From Actinacidiphila acidipaludis (GTDB lineage Bacteria > Actinomycetota > Actinomycetes > Streptomycetales > Streptomycetaceae), in NCBI RefSeq assembly GCF_019890725.1, contig NZ_JAINZZ010000039.1, forward strand, positions 1 to 64,000: DNA of 64,000 bases, read 5' to 3'. The notes beneath the pieces are model-generated. The model was not told the DNA's origin. It did not search any database and saw nothing but the letters and a program-made list of their open reading frames with translations. Numbering within the stretch: position 1 is the stretch's first letter; the number at the start of each line of letters is the position of its first letter. A program made the position numbers and the translations under genes. Shown in pieces: positions 32,911 to 41,109 of the stretch.

Positions 32911-33336
32911 ATGCGAGCGGTGGCCCAGCGGGTGAGTGAGGCGAAGGTCGTCGTCGACGGGAAGACCGTCGGCGCCGTCACAGGACCGGGACTGTGCGTT
33001 CTGGTCGGAGTGACGCACGACGACACGGAGGAGAAGGCGGCGGCGCTGGCCCGCAAGCTGTGGACGCTGCGGATCCTGCCGGACGAGCAGTCCTGCTCGG
33101 ACATCGGCGGCCCGCTGCTCGTGATCAGCCAGTTCACGCTTTACGGTGACGCCCGGAAGGGGCGCAGGCCCACCTGGAACGCAGCGGCGCCCGGCCGGGT
33201 CGCGGAACCGCTGGTCGACGAGGTCGTCGCCCAGCTCCGGAAGCTGGGCGCCACCGTCGAGACCGGCGTGTTCGGCGCGGACATGAAGGTGTCGCTGACG
33301 AACGACGGCCCGTTCACCGTCGTCCTGGAGGTCTGA
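32911..33336 (+). CDS. dtd: D-aminoacyl-tRNA deacylase
   Basis: Dtd hydrolyses D-amino acids from mischarged tRNA. The 141-residue protein has the standard start M-R-A-V-A-Q-R-V-S-E-A-K-V-V-V, the active-site motif L-V-I-S-Q-F-T-L-Y-G-D, and the Gly-cis-Pro chiral gate T-N-D-G-P-F-T. Its length is typical. ATG 32911 lies 6 nt after CACAAT (leaderless pattern). The gene ends at a 16-bp perfect hairpin shared with ygfZ. Confidence 0.96.
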   Translation: MRAVAQRVSEAKVVVDGKTVGAVTGPGLCVLVGVTHDDTEEKAAALARKLWTLRILPDEQSCSDIGGPLLVISQFTLYGDARKGRRPTWNAAAPGRVAEPLVDEVVAQLRKLGATVETGVFGADMKVSLTNDGPFTVVLEV

Positions 33337-33370
33337 GCCGCTCGGCCCGGAATGCCCGGGCCGGACGGGC

Positions 33371-33404
33371 GAGGCGCCGCTCGGAGAGCTCCGAGCGGCG
33401 CCTC
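33371..33404. terminator. Bidirectional terminator between dtd and ygfZ
   Basis: A perfect inverted repeat with 16-bp arms (GAGGCGCCGCTCGGAG and its complement) and only two bases between them lies between convergent genes. Confidence 0.8.
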
Positions 33405-33468
33405 GTCTCAGCCGGACCCAGGACCCCAGGCGGGAGCACACTCCGGCTGCGGGCCTCGGACCGCGTCC

Positions 33469-34446
33469 TCAGGGCGCGACGACGGTCTCCTGCGCGGCCG
33501 CGGTGTCCTCGGCCAGCAGCGTCGCCCGCTCCGGGGTGTTCCGCTTCACCAGGGCGAGCGCGATCGGGCCGAGCTCCCAGTGGCGGGCGGAGGACGTGAT
33601 GACGCCGACCGCGCGGCCGGGTTCGCCGTCGGGGCCCTCTTCCGCGATCCGCACCGGGGCGCCGTGCGCCGGCAGCCGCACCTCGCTGCCGTCCAGGTGC
33701 AGGAAGACCAGCCGCCGCGGCGGGCGGCCGAGGTTGTGCACGCGGGCGACCGTCTCCTGACCGCGGTAGCAGCCCTTGTTCAGGTGCACCGCGGTGTCCA
33801 GCCACCCCACCTCGTGCGGGATGGTGCGGTGGTCGGTCTCGAATCCGACGCGGGGGCGGTGCGCCTCGATCCGCAGCGCCTCGTGGGCCAGGACACCGAT
33901 CGGCGGACCGGACCGCGCCGCCCACTCCTCCAGACGGTCGCGGGGGACGAAGACGTCCCGGCCGTACGGCGTCTCACGGACCGCCCACTCCTCCGGCACC
34001 TGGGTGATCGACCCGGCGGGCAGGTGGACCACCGCGAAGCGGTCCGTGGCGTCCTCGGTCTCGACCCGGTAGAAGAACTTCATGCTCTCCAGGTAGGCCA
34101 GCAGCGCCTCCTGGGTACCGGGTTCGACGTGCATCCACGTCGTGGCACCGTCGTCCACCACGTACAGGGCGTGCTCGATGTGGCCGTGGGCCGAGAGGAT
34201 CAGCGCCTCGGTGGCCTGGTTCGGGGGCAGCTGCTCGACGTGCTGGGTGAGCAGCAGGTGCAGCCAGGACAGCCGGTCCGCGCCGCTGACGGTCACGACA
34301 CCACGGTGGGAGAGGTCCACGAAACCGGTGCCGTCCGCGAGCGCGCGCTGCTCGCGGAACAGGTCGCCGTAGTGCGCGGCGACGCCTTCGTCAGGGCCTT
34401 CTGCGGGGACGGCGCCGGGCAGCGACAGCAAAGGGCTCTTCGTCAT
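33469..34446 (-). CDS. ygfZ: YgfZ/GcvT family folate-binding protein
   Basis: The 325-residue protein is a YgfZ/IbaG-type tetrahydrofolate-binding protein that supports Fe-S cluster assembly or repair. The signature K-G-C-Y-R-G-Q-E-T-V-A-R is intact. The GcvT-like N terminus (RGVVTVSGADRLSWLHLLLT) is present. ATG 34446 is 7 nt after TACGCT (leaderless pattern). It is followed by the convergent dtd gene and preceded by nur on the same strand. Confidence 0.92.
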   Translation of the reverse strand: MTKSPLLSLPGAVPAEGPDEGVAAHYGDLFREQRALADGTGFVDLSHRGVVTVSGADRLSWLHLLLTQHVEQLPPNQATEALILSAHGHIEHALYVVDDGATTWMHVEPGTQEALLAYLESMKFFYRVETEDATDRFAVVHLPAGSITQVPEEWAVRETPYGRDVFVPRDRLEEWAARSGPPIGVLAHEALRIEAHRPRVGFETDHRTIPHEVGWLDTAVHLNKGCYRGQETVARVHNLGRPPRRLVFLHLDGSEVRLPAHGAPVRIAEEGPDGEPGRAVGVITSSARHWELGPIALALVKRNTPERATLLAEDTAAAQETVVAP

Positions 34447-34539
34447 GCCGTCAAGCGTACGACCGGCCTGACCCGCAAGGGTTACGCCGTCGGGAGGGGC
34501 CGGTGCCTCGGCCGGTACCTCGGGGCCGCCGGACCCCGG

Positions 34540-34977
34540 CTACGCGCCGTGCTCGGCGGCCTTCCGGGCGCAGTCCCGGCAGCGCCCGAAGATCGCGAAG
34601 TGCTTCATGTCGGTCTCGAACCCGAACTGCTCGCGCAGCCCCTCCTTGAGCGGGGCGGCCAGCTCGACGGCCGCCTCCGTCACCGAGTCGCAGTCCCGGC
34701 ACACCAGGTGCATGTGGTCGTGCCGGTCGGCGAGGTGGTAGGTCGGGGCGCCGTGACCGAGGTGGGCGTGGCTGACCAGGCCCAGCTCCTCCAGCAGCTC
34801 CAGGGTGCGGTAGACGGTGGAGATGTTCACCCCGGAGGCGGTCTTGCGGACCTCGCACAGGATGCCGTCGGGCGTCGCGTGCTCCAGGCGGCCGACGGCC
34901 TCCAGGACAAGCTGGCGCTGCGGGGTCAGCCGGTAGCCGCGCTGCCGCAGATCGCTCTTCCAGTCGGTGCTCGCCAC
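34540..34977 (-). CDS. nur: Nickel-uptake regulator of the Fur family
   Basis: Nur represses nickel uptake and the iron superoxide dismutase gene when Ni is bound. The 145-residue protein matches the S. coelicolor regulator closely as I recall it (S-T-D-W-K-S-D-L-R-Q-R-G-Y-R-L-T-P-Q-R). The Ni-site histidines (33, 86, 88, 90) and M-site histidines (70, 72, 126) are all present at the expected positions. Two C-x-x-C pairs are also present (93/96 and 133/136). GTG 34977 gives the conserved start. Autoregulation cannot be judged: the upstream 150 bp are repeat-rich. Confidence 0.93.
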   Translation of the reverse strand: MASTDWKSDLRQRGYRLTPQRQLVLEAVGRLEHATPDGILCEVRKTASGVNISTVYRTLELLEELGLVSHAHLGHGAPTYHLADRHDHMHLVCRDCDSVTEAAVELAAPLKEGLREQFGFETDMKHFAIFGRCRDCARKAAEHGA

Positions 34978-35071
34978 ACGGCAAGTGTAGGCACGCGGTA
35001 ACGGCCGGACCCGGGTCGTGCGCGGCCGCGACGGCCCGCCCACGTCGCGCCCGCCCGGTCGGGGCCCGTCC

Positions 35072-35131
35072 GCTGGGAGCCCGCCTGCCCGGAGGCCGCC
35101 TGCTGGGAGCCCGCCTGCCCGGAGGCCGCCT
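35072..35131. repeat. Exact 30-bp tandem duplication at the nitrobindin stop codon
   Basis: Two identical 30-bp units (35072-35101 and 35102-35131, beginning GCTGGGAGCCCGCCTGCCCG) abut the stop codon of the nitrobindin gene (complement 35130-35132). Confidence 0.85.
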
Positions 35132-35693
35132 ACTTGAAGAACGCGATCCCGTCGTCCGGCAGGTCCTTGATGTCGGCGACCCACTCGCGGGGGTCGACGA
35201 CCTTCTTCAGGTGCGCGGACATGTAGGCGCGCAGCGGCACCGCGGGGGTCGCCTTCTCGCCCACCCACATCAGGTCGCTGTTGACGTACCCGTACAGGCG
35301 CTTGCCGCCGCTGTACTCGCCGGCCTGCGGCAGTCGCGCGATGGCGTCGGTGACCAGGTCGATCTGCGGCTTGCCCTCGGAGAGTTCTCCCGTCCAGATC
35401 TCCACCACGCCCTCGTCGCGCGTCATGGTGACGTCCACCTTGCGCTCGGCGTCGATCCGCCAATAGCCGCTCTCCGTCTCCAGCGGACGGACCTTCTTGC
35501 CCTCGGCGTCGAGCACCCACGTGTGCGAGGTGTACTCCAGGAAAGGCCGGCCGTCGTGGGTGAAGGCGACCTCCTGCCCGAAGTTGCACTTCTCGGAGCC
35601 CGGGAAGTCGTGCACGCCCGCGCCCGTCCAGCGGCCCAGCAGGAACGCCAGCGGGACCAGGTCGGGGTGCAGGTCGGAAGGGATCTCGATCAT
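35130..35693 (-). CDS. Nitrobindin family heme-binding protein
   Basis: A 187-residue beta-barrel protein of the nitrobindin (THAP4-C/UPF0678, FABP-like) family. It has the start motif L-G-R-W-T-G-A-G, F-L-E-Y-T-S-H-T-W, and the distal segment Y-M-S-A-H-L-K-K-V, whose His is the heme ligand in homologues. It probably binds ferric heme and reacts with NO or peroxynitrite. It follows the 34-residue membrane protein gene with one base between stop and start (TGA-C-ATG), so the pair is coupled. Confidence 0.9.
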   Translation of the reverse strand: MIEIPSDLHPDLVPLAFLLGRWTGAGVHDFPGSEKCNFGQEVAFTHDGRPFLEYTSHTWVLDAEGKKVRPLETESGYWRIDAERKVDVTMTRDEGVVEIWTGELSEGKPQIDLVTDAIARLPQAGEYSGGKRLYGYVNSDLMWVGEKATPAVPLRAYMSAHLKKVVDPREWVADIKDLPDDGIAFFK

Positions 35694-35694
35694 G

Positions 35695-35799
35695 TCAGCG
35701 CTGACCCTGGTAGAGCTTCTTCACCGCGTAGAGCGCGAACGCCGCGATGGCGATGCAGATCAGGACGAGCAGGGTGTCGAAGAAGTACTCGATTGCCAC
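35695..35799 (-). CDS. Small single-pass membrane protein (34 aa)
   Basis: A 34-residue protein, mostly one transmembrane helix (FFDTLLVLICIAIAAFALYA), ending V-K-K-L-Y-Q-G-Q-R. The GTG follows GAGGAG at 8-nt spacing, and its stop is one base from the nitrobindin start, which supports translation. It may anchor or accompany nitrobindin at the membrane; this is inference. Confidence 0.7.
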   Translation of the reverse strand: MAIEYFFDTLLVLICIAIAAFALYAVKKLYQGQR

Positions 35800-35894
35800 G
35801 GGACGGGCTCCTCGGACGGGCAGGCGGTCAGGGCCGCGCACGAGTCTAGTGCGCGGCCCCGCGGCGGGCGCGGGCAGCCCGCGTGACGTGCGGC

Positions 35895-36824
35895 TCAGCC
35901 CAGGAGCTGGGCCTGCAGCCGGACCGTCTGGCGGAAGGGCACCTCGGCCACCGAGCCCTTGCGCGTCTGCACGACCAGCCCGATGACGTCGCCCGCGTAC
36001 AGGTACGCGTACCGGGTGGCCGCCGCCCCGTACGGCGCCGACTCGGCCGAGGCGTCGACGGTGATGTCGGAGGGGACCGCCTTCGACGTCACGCCGGAGT
36101 CCTTGACGACCTCCTCGGCGCCCTTGAGCCGCTCGGCGCCGATGTTCGGCTCGTACAGGTCGGCGTACCCCGAGCTCAGGAACTGCAGCAGGTAGAGGTC
36201 GGTGCGGGTGCCGTCCGGCGAGGTCCAGGAGCGGGCGGCGATGTGCCGCAGGCCCTGCTGCCGCAGCTCGGCGGCCTGCGCCTTGCGCAGATAGTCGTCG
36301 TCGAACCTGTACAGGTCGAGGTAGGCGTCGGGCGTGACCCAGCCACTGGGTCCGGGGACGGCGCGGTCCGCGGTCGCTCCCACCGGCGCGGGCAGCAGCA
36401 GCGACCGCACGTCGGTGAAGTGGTGCTGGCCCTGGTTGGCGTCGGCGAAGGGCCGCGCCCTGCCCGCGGGCAGCTTGGGCAGGGCGATCGGCGGGTACGT
36501 CCACCGGCCGTCGTCCGGGGTCCGCAGGCCCGGGATCCGCGTGCGCTCGGGCTGCGTGACGGCGTACGCGGTAGCGCTGCCGAAGGCGGCGAAGACCAGC
36601 ACCGCCGCGGTCCAGCGGATCGCGGCGCGCAGCCGACGCCGCGGTGCCCGCGGGGCGGCCTCGGGAGCGGCCTCGGGCGCGGCGGGGAACAGGGGCGCGG
36701 CCTGGGGTCCGGGTTCAGCAGAGAGTTGCGGCGCGGCCTCGGGTCCGGGTCCAGCGGAGAGCTGCGGCTCGGCGTCGGGCTCCGCGGGGAACCGCGGCAC
36801 GGCCTCGGGGGCGATCTCGTTCAT
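35895..36824 (-). CDS. Membrane-anchored protein with Pro/Glu-rich cytoplasmic N terminus (third of three)
   Basis: A 309-residue protein. Residues 1-60 are Pro/Ala/Glu-rich with A-P-Q-L-S-A-E-P-G-P-type repeats, residues about 70-90 are a single membrane helix (WTAAVLVFAAFGSATAYAV), and the remainder is an extracytoplasmic domain rich in Asp and Tyr (VTPDAYLDLYRFDDDYLR, GDVIGLVVQTRKGSV). The same layout is seen in its two upstream neighbours, with which it is overlapped (TGATG). No family name is recognised. Confidence 0.75.
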   Translation of the reverse strand: MNEIAPEAVPRFPAEPDAEPQLSAGPGPEAAPQLSAEPGPQAAPLFPAAPEAAPEAAPRAPRRRLRAAIRWTAAVLVFAAFGSATAYAVTQPERTRIPGLRTPDDGRWTYPPIALPKLPAGRARPFADANQGQHHFTDVRSLLLPAPVGATADRAVPGPSGWVTPDAYLDLYRFDDDYLRKAQAAELRQQGLRHIAARSWTSPDGTRTDLYLLQFLSSGYADLYEPNIGAERLKGAEEVVKDSGVTSKAVPSDITVDASAESAPYGAAATRYAYLYAGDVIGLVVQTRKGSVAEVPFRQTVRLQAQLLG

Positions 36825-37741
36825 CAGACCGCCTGCCCCGGGTCCTGGACGCGGTCGAGCTGCTTGCGCAGCAGCGTGGCCGCCTCGGCGCTCTCCAGCG
36901 GCAGCGTGCCGCTGGCCGTCATCTTCACCATCAGGTCACCCTCCGTGGCCTGGCAGAACATCAGGTCGAGCTTCTCGCCCTTCACCTTGGGCGACAGCAC
37001 GCACGTGGCCTGCGGGTGCCCCGCGATCTTCGGGCCCTTGCGGAAGATCCCCATCGCCTTGGTGAACGCGGCGAAGAACTTGGTGTCGGCGCGCGCCGCC
37101 TCCTCGTTCTTCATCTGCACGATCTCCATCTGGATCACGAGCCGGTTGTCGTGCTGGGTGTAGGTGCGCATGCCGGCGCCCTCGATGTGCAGGGCGTCGA
37201 CGTTCGCCGCGATGGCCTTGCGCTCCTTGGCCGGCAGGCTCGACAGGTCGCCCTTGACGAGTTTCTGGGCCTGGCCCGCGTCGAGCACGACATCGTTGCC
37301 GAACTCGTCGACGTCCGGGCCGGGGCCGTAGTTGTCGGGCATCGGCACGAGCAGCAGGCTCAGGCTGCCGTAGTGGCTGCCGCCGGACCGGGCGCCGAAC
37401 GCCTTGGTCGCGCTCGGGGTCGGCTCGGCCCACGGTGTGGTGGCCGTGGGGTGCGCGGCCGCGTCCGTTCCCGAGCCGCCGTGGTGCAGGACGGCGTAGC
37501 CGGTGCCGCCGGCGGCGGCGACCACGACGAGGGCGGCGGCCGTCAGCAGCGCGACCCGGCGCCTGCCGCGCTCCGGCCGCTCGGAGAGCACGGGAGGACC
37601 GAAGGGCACGGGCTGCTCGGCGGCCACCGGCTGGTCGAAGGGCACGGGCTGCTCGGCGGCCACCGGCTGGTCGGCGGGCACCGGCGGCCCGGAAGGCGCG
37701 GACGGTTCGGGGGAGGGGGGCATCGCGGTCTCGTCGCTCAC
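36824..37741 (-). CDS. Membrane-anchored protein with repeat-bearing N terminus (second of three)
   Basis: A 305-residue protein with a cytoplasmic Pro/Glu/Val-rich N terminus containing a 12-residue repeat (P-V-P-F/A-D-Q-P-V-A-A-E-Q), one membrane helix (VALLTAAALVVVAAAGGTGY), and an extracytoplasmic domain (YGSLSLLLVPMPDNYGPGPD, LVIQMEIVQMKNEEAARADT). The GTG start overlaps the preceding stop in GTGA. The repeat is encoded by a 36-bp DNA duplication (about 37597-37681). Function unknown. Confidence 0.75.
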   Translation of the reverse strand: MSDETAMPPSPEPSAPSGPPVPADQPVAAEQPVPFDQPVAAEQPVPFGPPVLSERPERGRRRVALLTAAALVVVAAAGGTGYAVLHHGGSGTDAAAHPTATTPWAEPTPSATKAFGARSGGSHYGSLSLLLVPMPDNYGPGPDVDEFGNDVVLDAGQAQKLVKGDLSSLPAKERKAIAANVDALHIEGAGMRTYTQHDNRLVIQMEIVQMKNEEAARADTKFFAAFTKAMGIFRKGPKIAGHPQATCVLSPKVKGEKLDLMFCQATEGDLMVKMTASGTLPLESAEAATLLRKQLDRVQDPGQAV

Positions 37742-38652
37742 AGCCGCTCCAGTTGCTTGGTGAGGACGGACATCACGGTGCTCGCCTTGACCGGCTTGAG
37801 GGAGTTCACGTCGACCTCGGCGATGACGTTCCCGACCCTCGCCAGGCCGGTGGCGTAGTACATCGGCAGGTAGCCGGACTTGTGCTCCGCCTTGGCAGAA
37901 CCCCAGACCTTGCCGTCCATCGTGCCGGGCACGTCGTGGCTGTCGCCGAGATGCTCGTCGTCGTCGTCGAAGGTCGTCCACGAGGAGATCTCGCCGGGGG
38001 CGTAGGGGGCGGCCTCGTCGCGGAACTGCACCAGTTCGACGCTGACTTCGGTGTCGTGTCCGCTCTGCGTCCACGAGGCGGTCGCGGCACGGCGGAAGTC
38101 GTTCGCGGCGAACTCCATGAAGGCGCCGTCGGGCTTGGTGAAGTTCTCGGCGTAGTCGGCCAGCGACTCCCAGTCCCGGTCGTCCTCCTTGGCCCCCTCG
38201 GGCGTGGGGACGAGCTGGGCGAGGAGGTTGCTGTCGAAGACCGCGGCCCGGTCCTGGCTCGCCGGCAGCGGCTTCGGCGCCACGCCCGCGCCCTTGGGCT
38301 GGGCGAGCACCGTGCCGGTGAGCGGCGGCAGGGGCGTCGGGGTGCGCTGCTGCTGGATGCGGTAGCCGAGGCCACCGCCGCCCAGCACGCCGAGCACCGC
38401 CGCGCACGCGATCAGCAGCGTGGTCCGCCCGCGGCGCCGGCGGGGCGCGGCCGGCACGGTCTCGTCGGACGCGGCGGCGCCGTCGACCTCTCCGGGTGCG
38501 GCCGGAATGTCGCCGAACGCCCCGGCCGCCGGGGACGACTCCCCCTGGGCGGGCGAGACGGGAGCCGGCGTCACCGGCGGGGGCGGCGGTATGAGCGGTG
38601 GTTCGGGCAGCGGCGGCGGGGCCGCCGCCGGCACAGGGGTGTCCTGGGACAA
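37738..38652 (-). CDS. Membrane-anchored protein with Pro-rich N terminus (first of three)
   Basis: A 304-residue protein: Pro-rich residues 1-70, basic R-R-R-R-G-R, membrane helix (TTLLIACAAVLGVLGGGGLG), then an extracytoplasmic domain (FMEFAANDFRRAATASWTQS, VSVELVQFRDEAAPYAPGEI). It is the promoter-proximal gene of three similarly organised proteins with overlapping stops and starts. They may form one envelope complex. No recognised domain. Confidence 0.75.
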   Translation of the reverse strand: MSQDTPVPAAAPPPLPEPPLIPPPPPVTPAPVSPAQGESSPAAGAFGDIPAAPGEVDGAAASDETVPAAPRRRRGRTTLLIACAAVLGVLGGGGLGYRIQQQRTPTPLPPLTGTVLAQPKGAGVAPKPLPASQDRAAVFDSNLLAQLVPTPEGAKEDDRDWESLADYAENFTKPDGAFMEFAANDFRRAATASWTQSGHDTEVSVELVQFRDEAAPYAPGEISSWTTFDDDDEHLGDSHDVPGTMDGKVWGSAKAEHKSGYLPMYYATGLARVGNVIAEVDVNSLKPVKASTVMSVLTKQLERL

Positions 38653-38924
38653 GAGCTTCTCCGGGAAAGTGGGACGTGCAGCTCAGCGGGGAGCGGGTCG
38701 CGCCGAGGGAAAGGCGGGTGTCCGCGGGCACGGGGCGCAGGGCGCCACCGGTGCGACCGGTCCTTCCACCGCCGCCCGTAGGCGAGTTCGGCGTCCGCGG
38801 GCAGTACCACCGGCGGACGCGCAGCCGTCGTCGACCGTCATCAAGCCCCCCCAGGCTGACGTGCGCATGACGCGATCGCATGATCGCGCGAAAGCAGAGT
38901 TATACCACCGCTTAGGCTGAGGCC

Positions 38925-39287
38925 ATGGCGAAAAAGCTCGTGATCAAGGTGACGGCTGGGGCGGATGCGCCCGAGCGCTGCTCGCAGGCGTTCACCGTGG
39001 CGGCGGTGGCGGTGGCCAGCGGGGTGGACGTCTCGCTGTGGCTGACCGGGGAGTCGGCGTGGTTCGCGCTGCCCGGCCGGGCCGCGGAGTTCGACCTGCC
39101 GCACTCCGCGCCGCTGTCCGACCTGCTGGACGCGGTGGTGGCGGGCGGCCAGGTCACCTTGTGCACCCAGTGCGCGGCGCGCCGCGACATCACGGAGAAG
39201 GACGTGCTCGACGGCGTGCGGATCGCCGGGGCGCAGGTGTTCGTCAGCGAGATCATGCCGGACGGCGTGCAGGCGCTCGTCTACTGA
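38925..39287 (+). CDS. DsrE family protein
   Basis: A 120-residue DsrE/DsrF-like protein: A-K-K-L-V-I-K-V-T-A-G-A-D start, G-V-D-V-S-L-W-L-T-G-E-S, and a conserved cysteine pair in V-T-L-C-T-Q-C-A-A-R-R. DsrE proteins relay persulfide sulfur, and the Cys-x-x-Cys fits this. The sulfurtransferase cluster is 1-2 kb away. ATG 38925 is 6 nt after TAGGCT (leaderless pattern). Confidence 0.88.
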   Translation: MAKKLVIKVTAGADAPERCSQAFTVAAVAVASGVDVSLWLTGESAWFALPGRAAEFDLPHSAPLSDLLDAVVAGGQVTLCTQCAARRDITEKDVLDGVRIAGAQVFVSEIMPDGVQALVY

Positions 39288-39332
39288 GGCGACGGCGCGC
39301 GCGCCTCAGCGCCCGTCCGCTGCCCGCCCGCC

Positions 39333-39671
39333 CTACTGCGGGCCCTGTTCGGGCCGGTGGCCGCCCTGCGGGGGCTGGCCGGGGTGGTGGTCGCCGTTGC
39401 GGTCCTTGCGGCCCTTGCCGTCCTCCAGCTCCGCCCACCAGGCGTCGGACTCCGCGTCACCGGAGTCGCCGCGGGGCTCGTCCCACCAGCGGTCGTCGGG
39501 GCCGCGCCGGTTGGCCACGATCGCCGCGACCGGGGGGATGACCATGGCCACCAGGCACATGGCGATCGCCGCGGGCACCGACCACAGACGCACGACCGCC
39601 CACGCCATGATGAAGAGGAACACGCAGGTGCCCATCATGGCGAAGTACCAGTGACGACGACGCGCGTACAC
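39333..39671 (-). CDS. DUF3099 family membrane protein
   Basis: A 112-residue protein with two adjacent spans (WYFAMMGTCVFLFIMAWAVV and VPAAIAMCLVAMVIPPVAAI), followed by A-N-R-R-G-P-D-D-R-W-W-D and a hydrophilic Gly/Asp tail. This matches DUF3099. GTG 39671 is 6 nt after TACCGT on its strand (leaderless pattern). Function unknown. Confidence 0.88.
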   Translation of the reverse strand: MYARRRHWYFAMMGTCVFLFIMAWAVVRLWSVPAAIAMCLVAMVIPPVAAIVANRRGPDDRWWDEPRGDSGDAESDAWWAELEDGKGRKDRNGDHHPGQPPQGGHRPEQGPQ

Positions 39672-39797
39672 ACTTCAACGGTACGTCCGCCGGGCGGAGA
39701 GCGGAACATGTGCGCGACACACCGGAAGGGCCGCACCCCCTTGCGCGGGGTACGGCCCTTCACGTCAGCGCGGTCCGGACGGACGGTCCGGAGCGCC

Positions 39798-40088
39798 TCA
39801 GACCGCGATCGCGACCTCGGACGCCGTGCCCTGCTGGGCGACGACGGTGCGGTCGACCGTGGCGCCGGGGACCAGCGCACGCAGCGTCCAGGTACCAGGC
39901 GCCGCGAAGAAGCGGAACTGCCCGGTCGCCGAGGTGGGCACCTCGGCGGTGAACTCGCCGCCGCCGTCCAGGAGCCGCACGTAGCCGCTGACCGGCTCAC
40001 CGTCGCGGGTCACGGACCCCTGGATGATCGTCTCGTTGGCCACGTCCACTCCTGCCAGGTCCGGGCCGCCGGCCTTCGCTCCACACAT
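39798..40088 (-). CDS. DUF1416 family protein (sulfur cluster)
   Basis: A 96-residue protein with the family start M-C-G-A-K-A-G-G and an immunoglobulin-like strand pattern (TIIQGSVTRDGEPVSGYVRL, GQFRFFAAPGTWTLRALVPG). DUF1416 genes are regularly found directly after actinobacterial thiosulfate sulfurtransferase genes, as here (30 nt gap). The conserved Cys2 suggests a sulfur or metal role. Exact function unknown. Confidence 0.88.
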   Translation of the reverse strand: MCGAKAGGPDLAGVDVANETIIQGSVTRDGEPVSGYVRLLDGGGEFTAEVPTSATGQFRFFAAPGTWTLRALVPGATVDRTVVAQQGTASEVAIAV

Positions 40089-40118
40089 AGGTTCAGTCCT
40101 CGCCTCAGTCGGTCGGGG

Positions 40119-40955
40119 TCAGTTGGCGCCGAGCTCGATCGGGACACCGACGAGCGAGCCGTACTCGGTCCACGAGCCGTCGTAGTTCTTGACGTTGGCC
40201 TGGTCGAGCAGCTCGTGCAGCACGAACCAGGTGAGCGCGGAGCGCTCGCCGATCCGGCAGTAGGCGATGGTGTCCTTCGCCAGGTCGACGTTCTCGTCCT
40301 TGTAGAGCTGGACGAGCTCGTCGTCGGACTTGAAGGTGCCGTCGTCGTTGGCGTTCTTCGACCACGGGATGTTGCGGGCGCTGGGCACGTGGCCGGGGCG
40401 CTGCGACTGCTCCTGCGGCAGGTGCGCGGGGGCGAGCAGCTTGCCGGAGAACTCGTCGGGCGAGCGCACGTCGACCAGGTTCAGCGAGCCGATCGCGGCG
40501 ACGACGTCGTCACGGAAGGCGCGGATGGACGTGTCCTGTGACTTCGCCTGGTACGCGGTCGCGGCGCGCTCGGGCACGGCGGCGACCAGGTCGCGGGAGT
40601 CCAGCTCCCACTTCTTGCGGCCGCCGTCCAGCAGCTTGACGCTGTCGTGGCCGTAGAGCTTGAAGTACCAGTAGGCGTAGGAGGCGAACCAGTTGTTGTT
40701 GCCTCCGTAGAGCACCACCGTGTCGTCGTTGGCGATGCCCTTGGCCGACAGCAGCGCCTCGAAGCCGGCCTGGTCGATGAAGTCGCGGCGGACCGGGTCC
40801 TGCAGGTCCTTCTTCCAGTCGATGCGGACAGCGTTCCTGATGTGGTTCTTGTCGTAGGCCGACGTGTCCTCGTCGACCTCGACGATGACCACCTTGGGGT
40901 CGTCGATGTGGGCCTCGACCCAGTCGGCGTCCACGAGGACGTCACTGCGGCTCAT
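40119..40955 (-). CDS. Thiosulfate sulfurtransferase (rhodanese, CysA/SseA type)
   Basis: A 278-residue two-domain rhodanese. The N-terminal inactive domain includes R-I-D-W-K-K-D-L-Q-D-P and VVLYGGNNNWFASYAYWYFK. The C-terminal active domain has V-D-V-R-S-P-D-E-F-S-G and the catalytic loop A-Y-C-R-I-G-E-R-S. It moves sulfane sulfur from thiosulfate or similar donors. ATG 40955 follows CGGAGGAGA. Upstream lie possible attenuator hairpins and a Cys/Arg leader peptide; DUF1416 follows. Confidence 0.93.
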   Translation of the reverse strand: MSRSDVLVDADWVEAHIDDPKVVIVEVDEDTSAYDKNHIRNAVRIDWKKDLQDPVRRDFIDQAGFEALLSAKGIANDDTVVLYGGNNNWFASYAYWYFKLYGHDSVKLLDGGRKKWELDSRDLVAAVPERAATAYQAKSQDTSIRAFRDDVVAAIGSLNLVDVRSPDEFSGKLLAPAHLPQEQSQRPGHVPSARNIPWSKNANDDGTFKSDDELVQLYKDENVDLAKDTIAYCRIGERSALTWFVLHELLDQANVKNYDGSWTEYGSLVGVPIELGAN

Positions 40956-41059
40956 GCTGATCTCCTCCGGGGCAGTACGGATCTGCGGTGGCGCGGGCCG
41001 CGGGTTGCGCGACGACGCGCGAGGGTGTGCCGGTGTGGGCACGGAACAGGGGCAGGCAG

Positions 41060-41088
41060 GCGGCGCCGGGGGCCTTCGGGCCCGCCGC
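41060..41088 (-). promoter_or_regulatory. Possible attenuator hairpin upstream of the sulfurtransferase
   Basis: GCGGCG (41060-41065) can pair with CGCCGC (41083-41088), enclosing the tetraloop hairpin GGGCC-TTCG-GGCCC (41070-41083). It lies 22 nt after the leader peptide stop, where a translation-coupled attenuator would be expected. Alternative pairings are possible in this GC-rich sequence. Confidence 0.3.
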
Positions 41089-41109
41089 GGCACAGGAGAG
41101 CTGCTGCCC

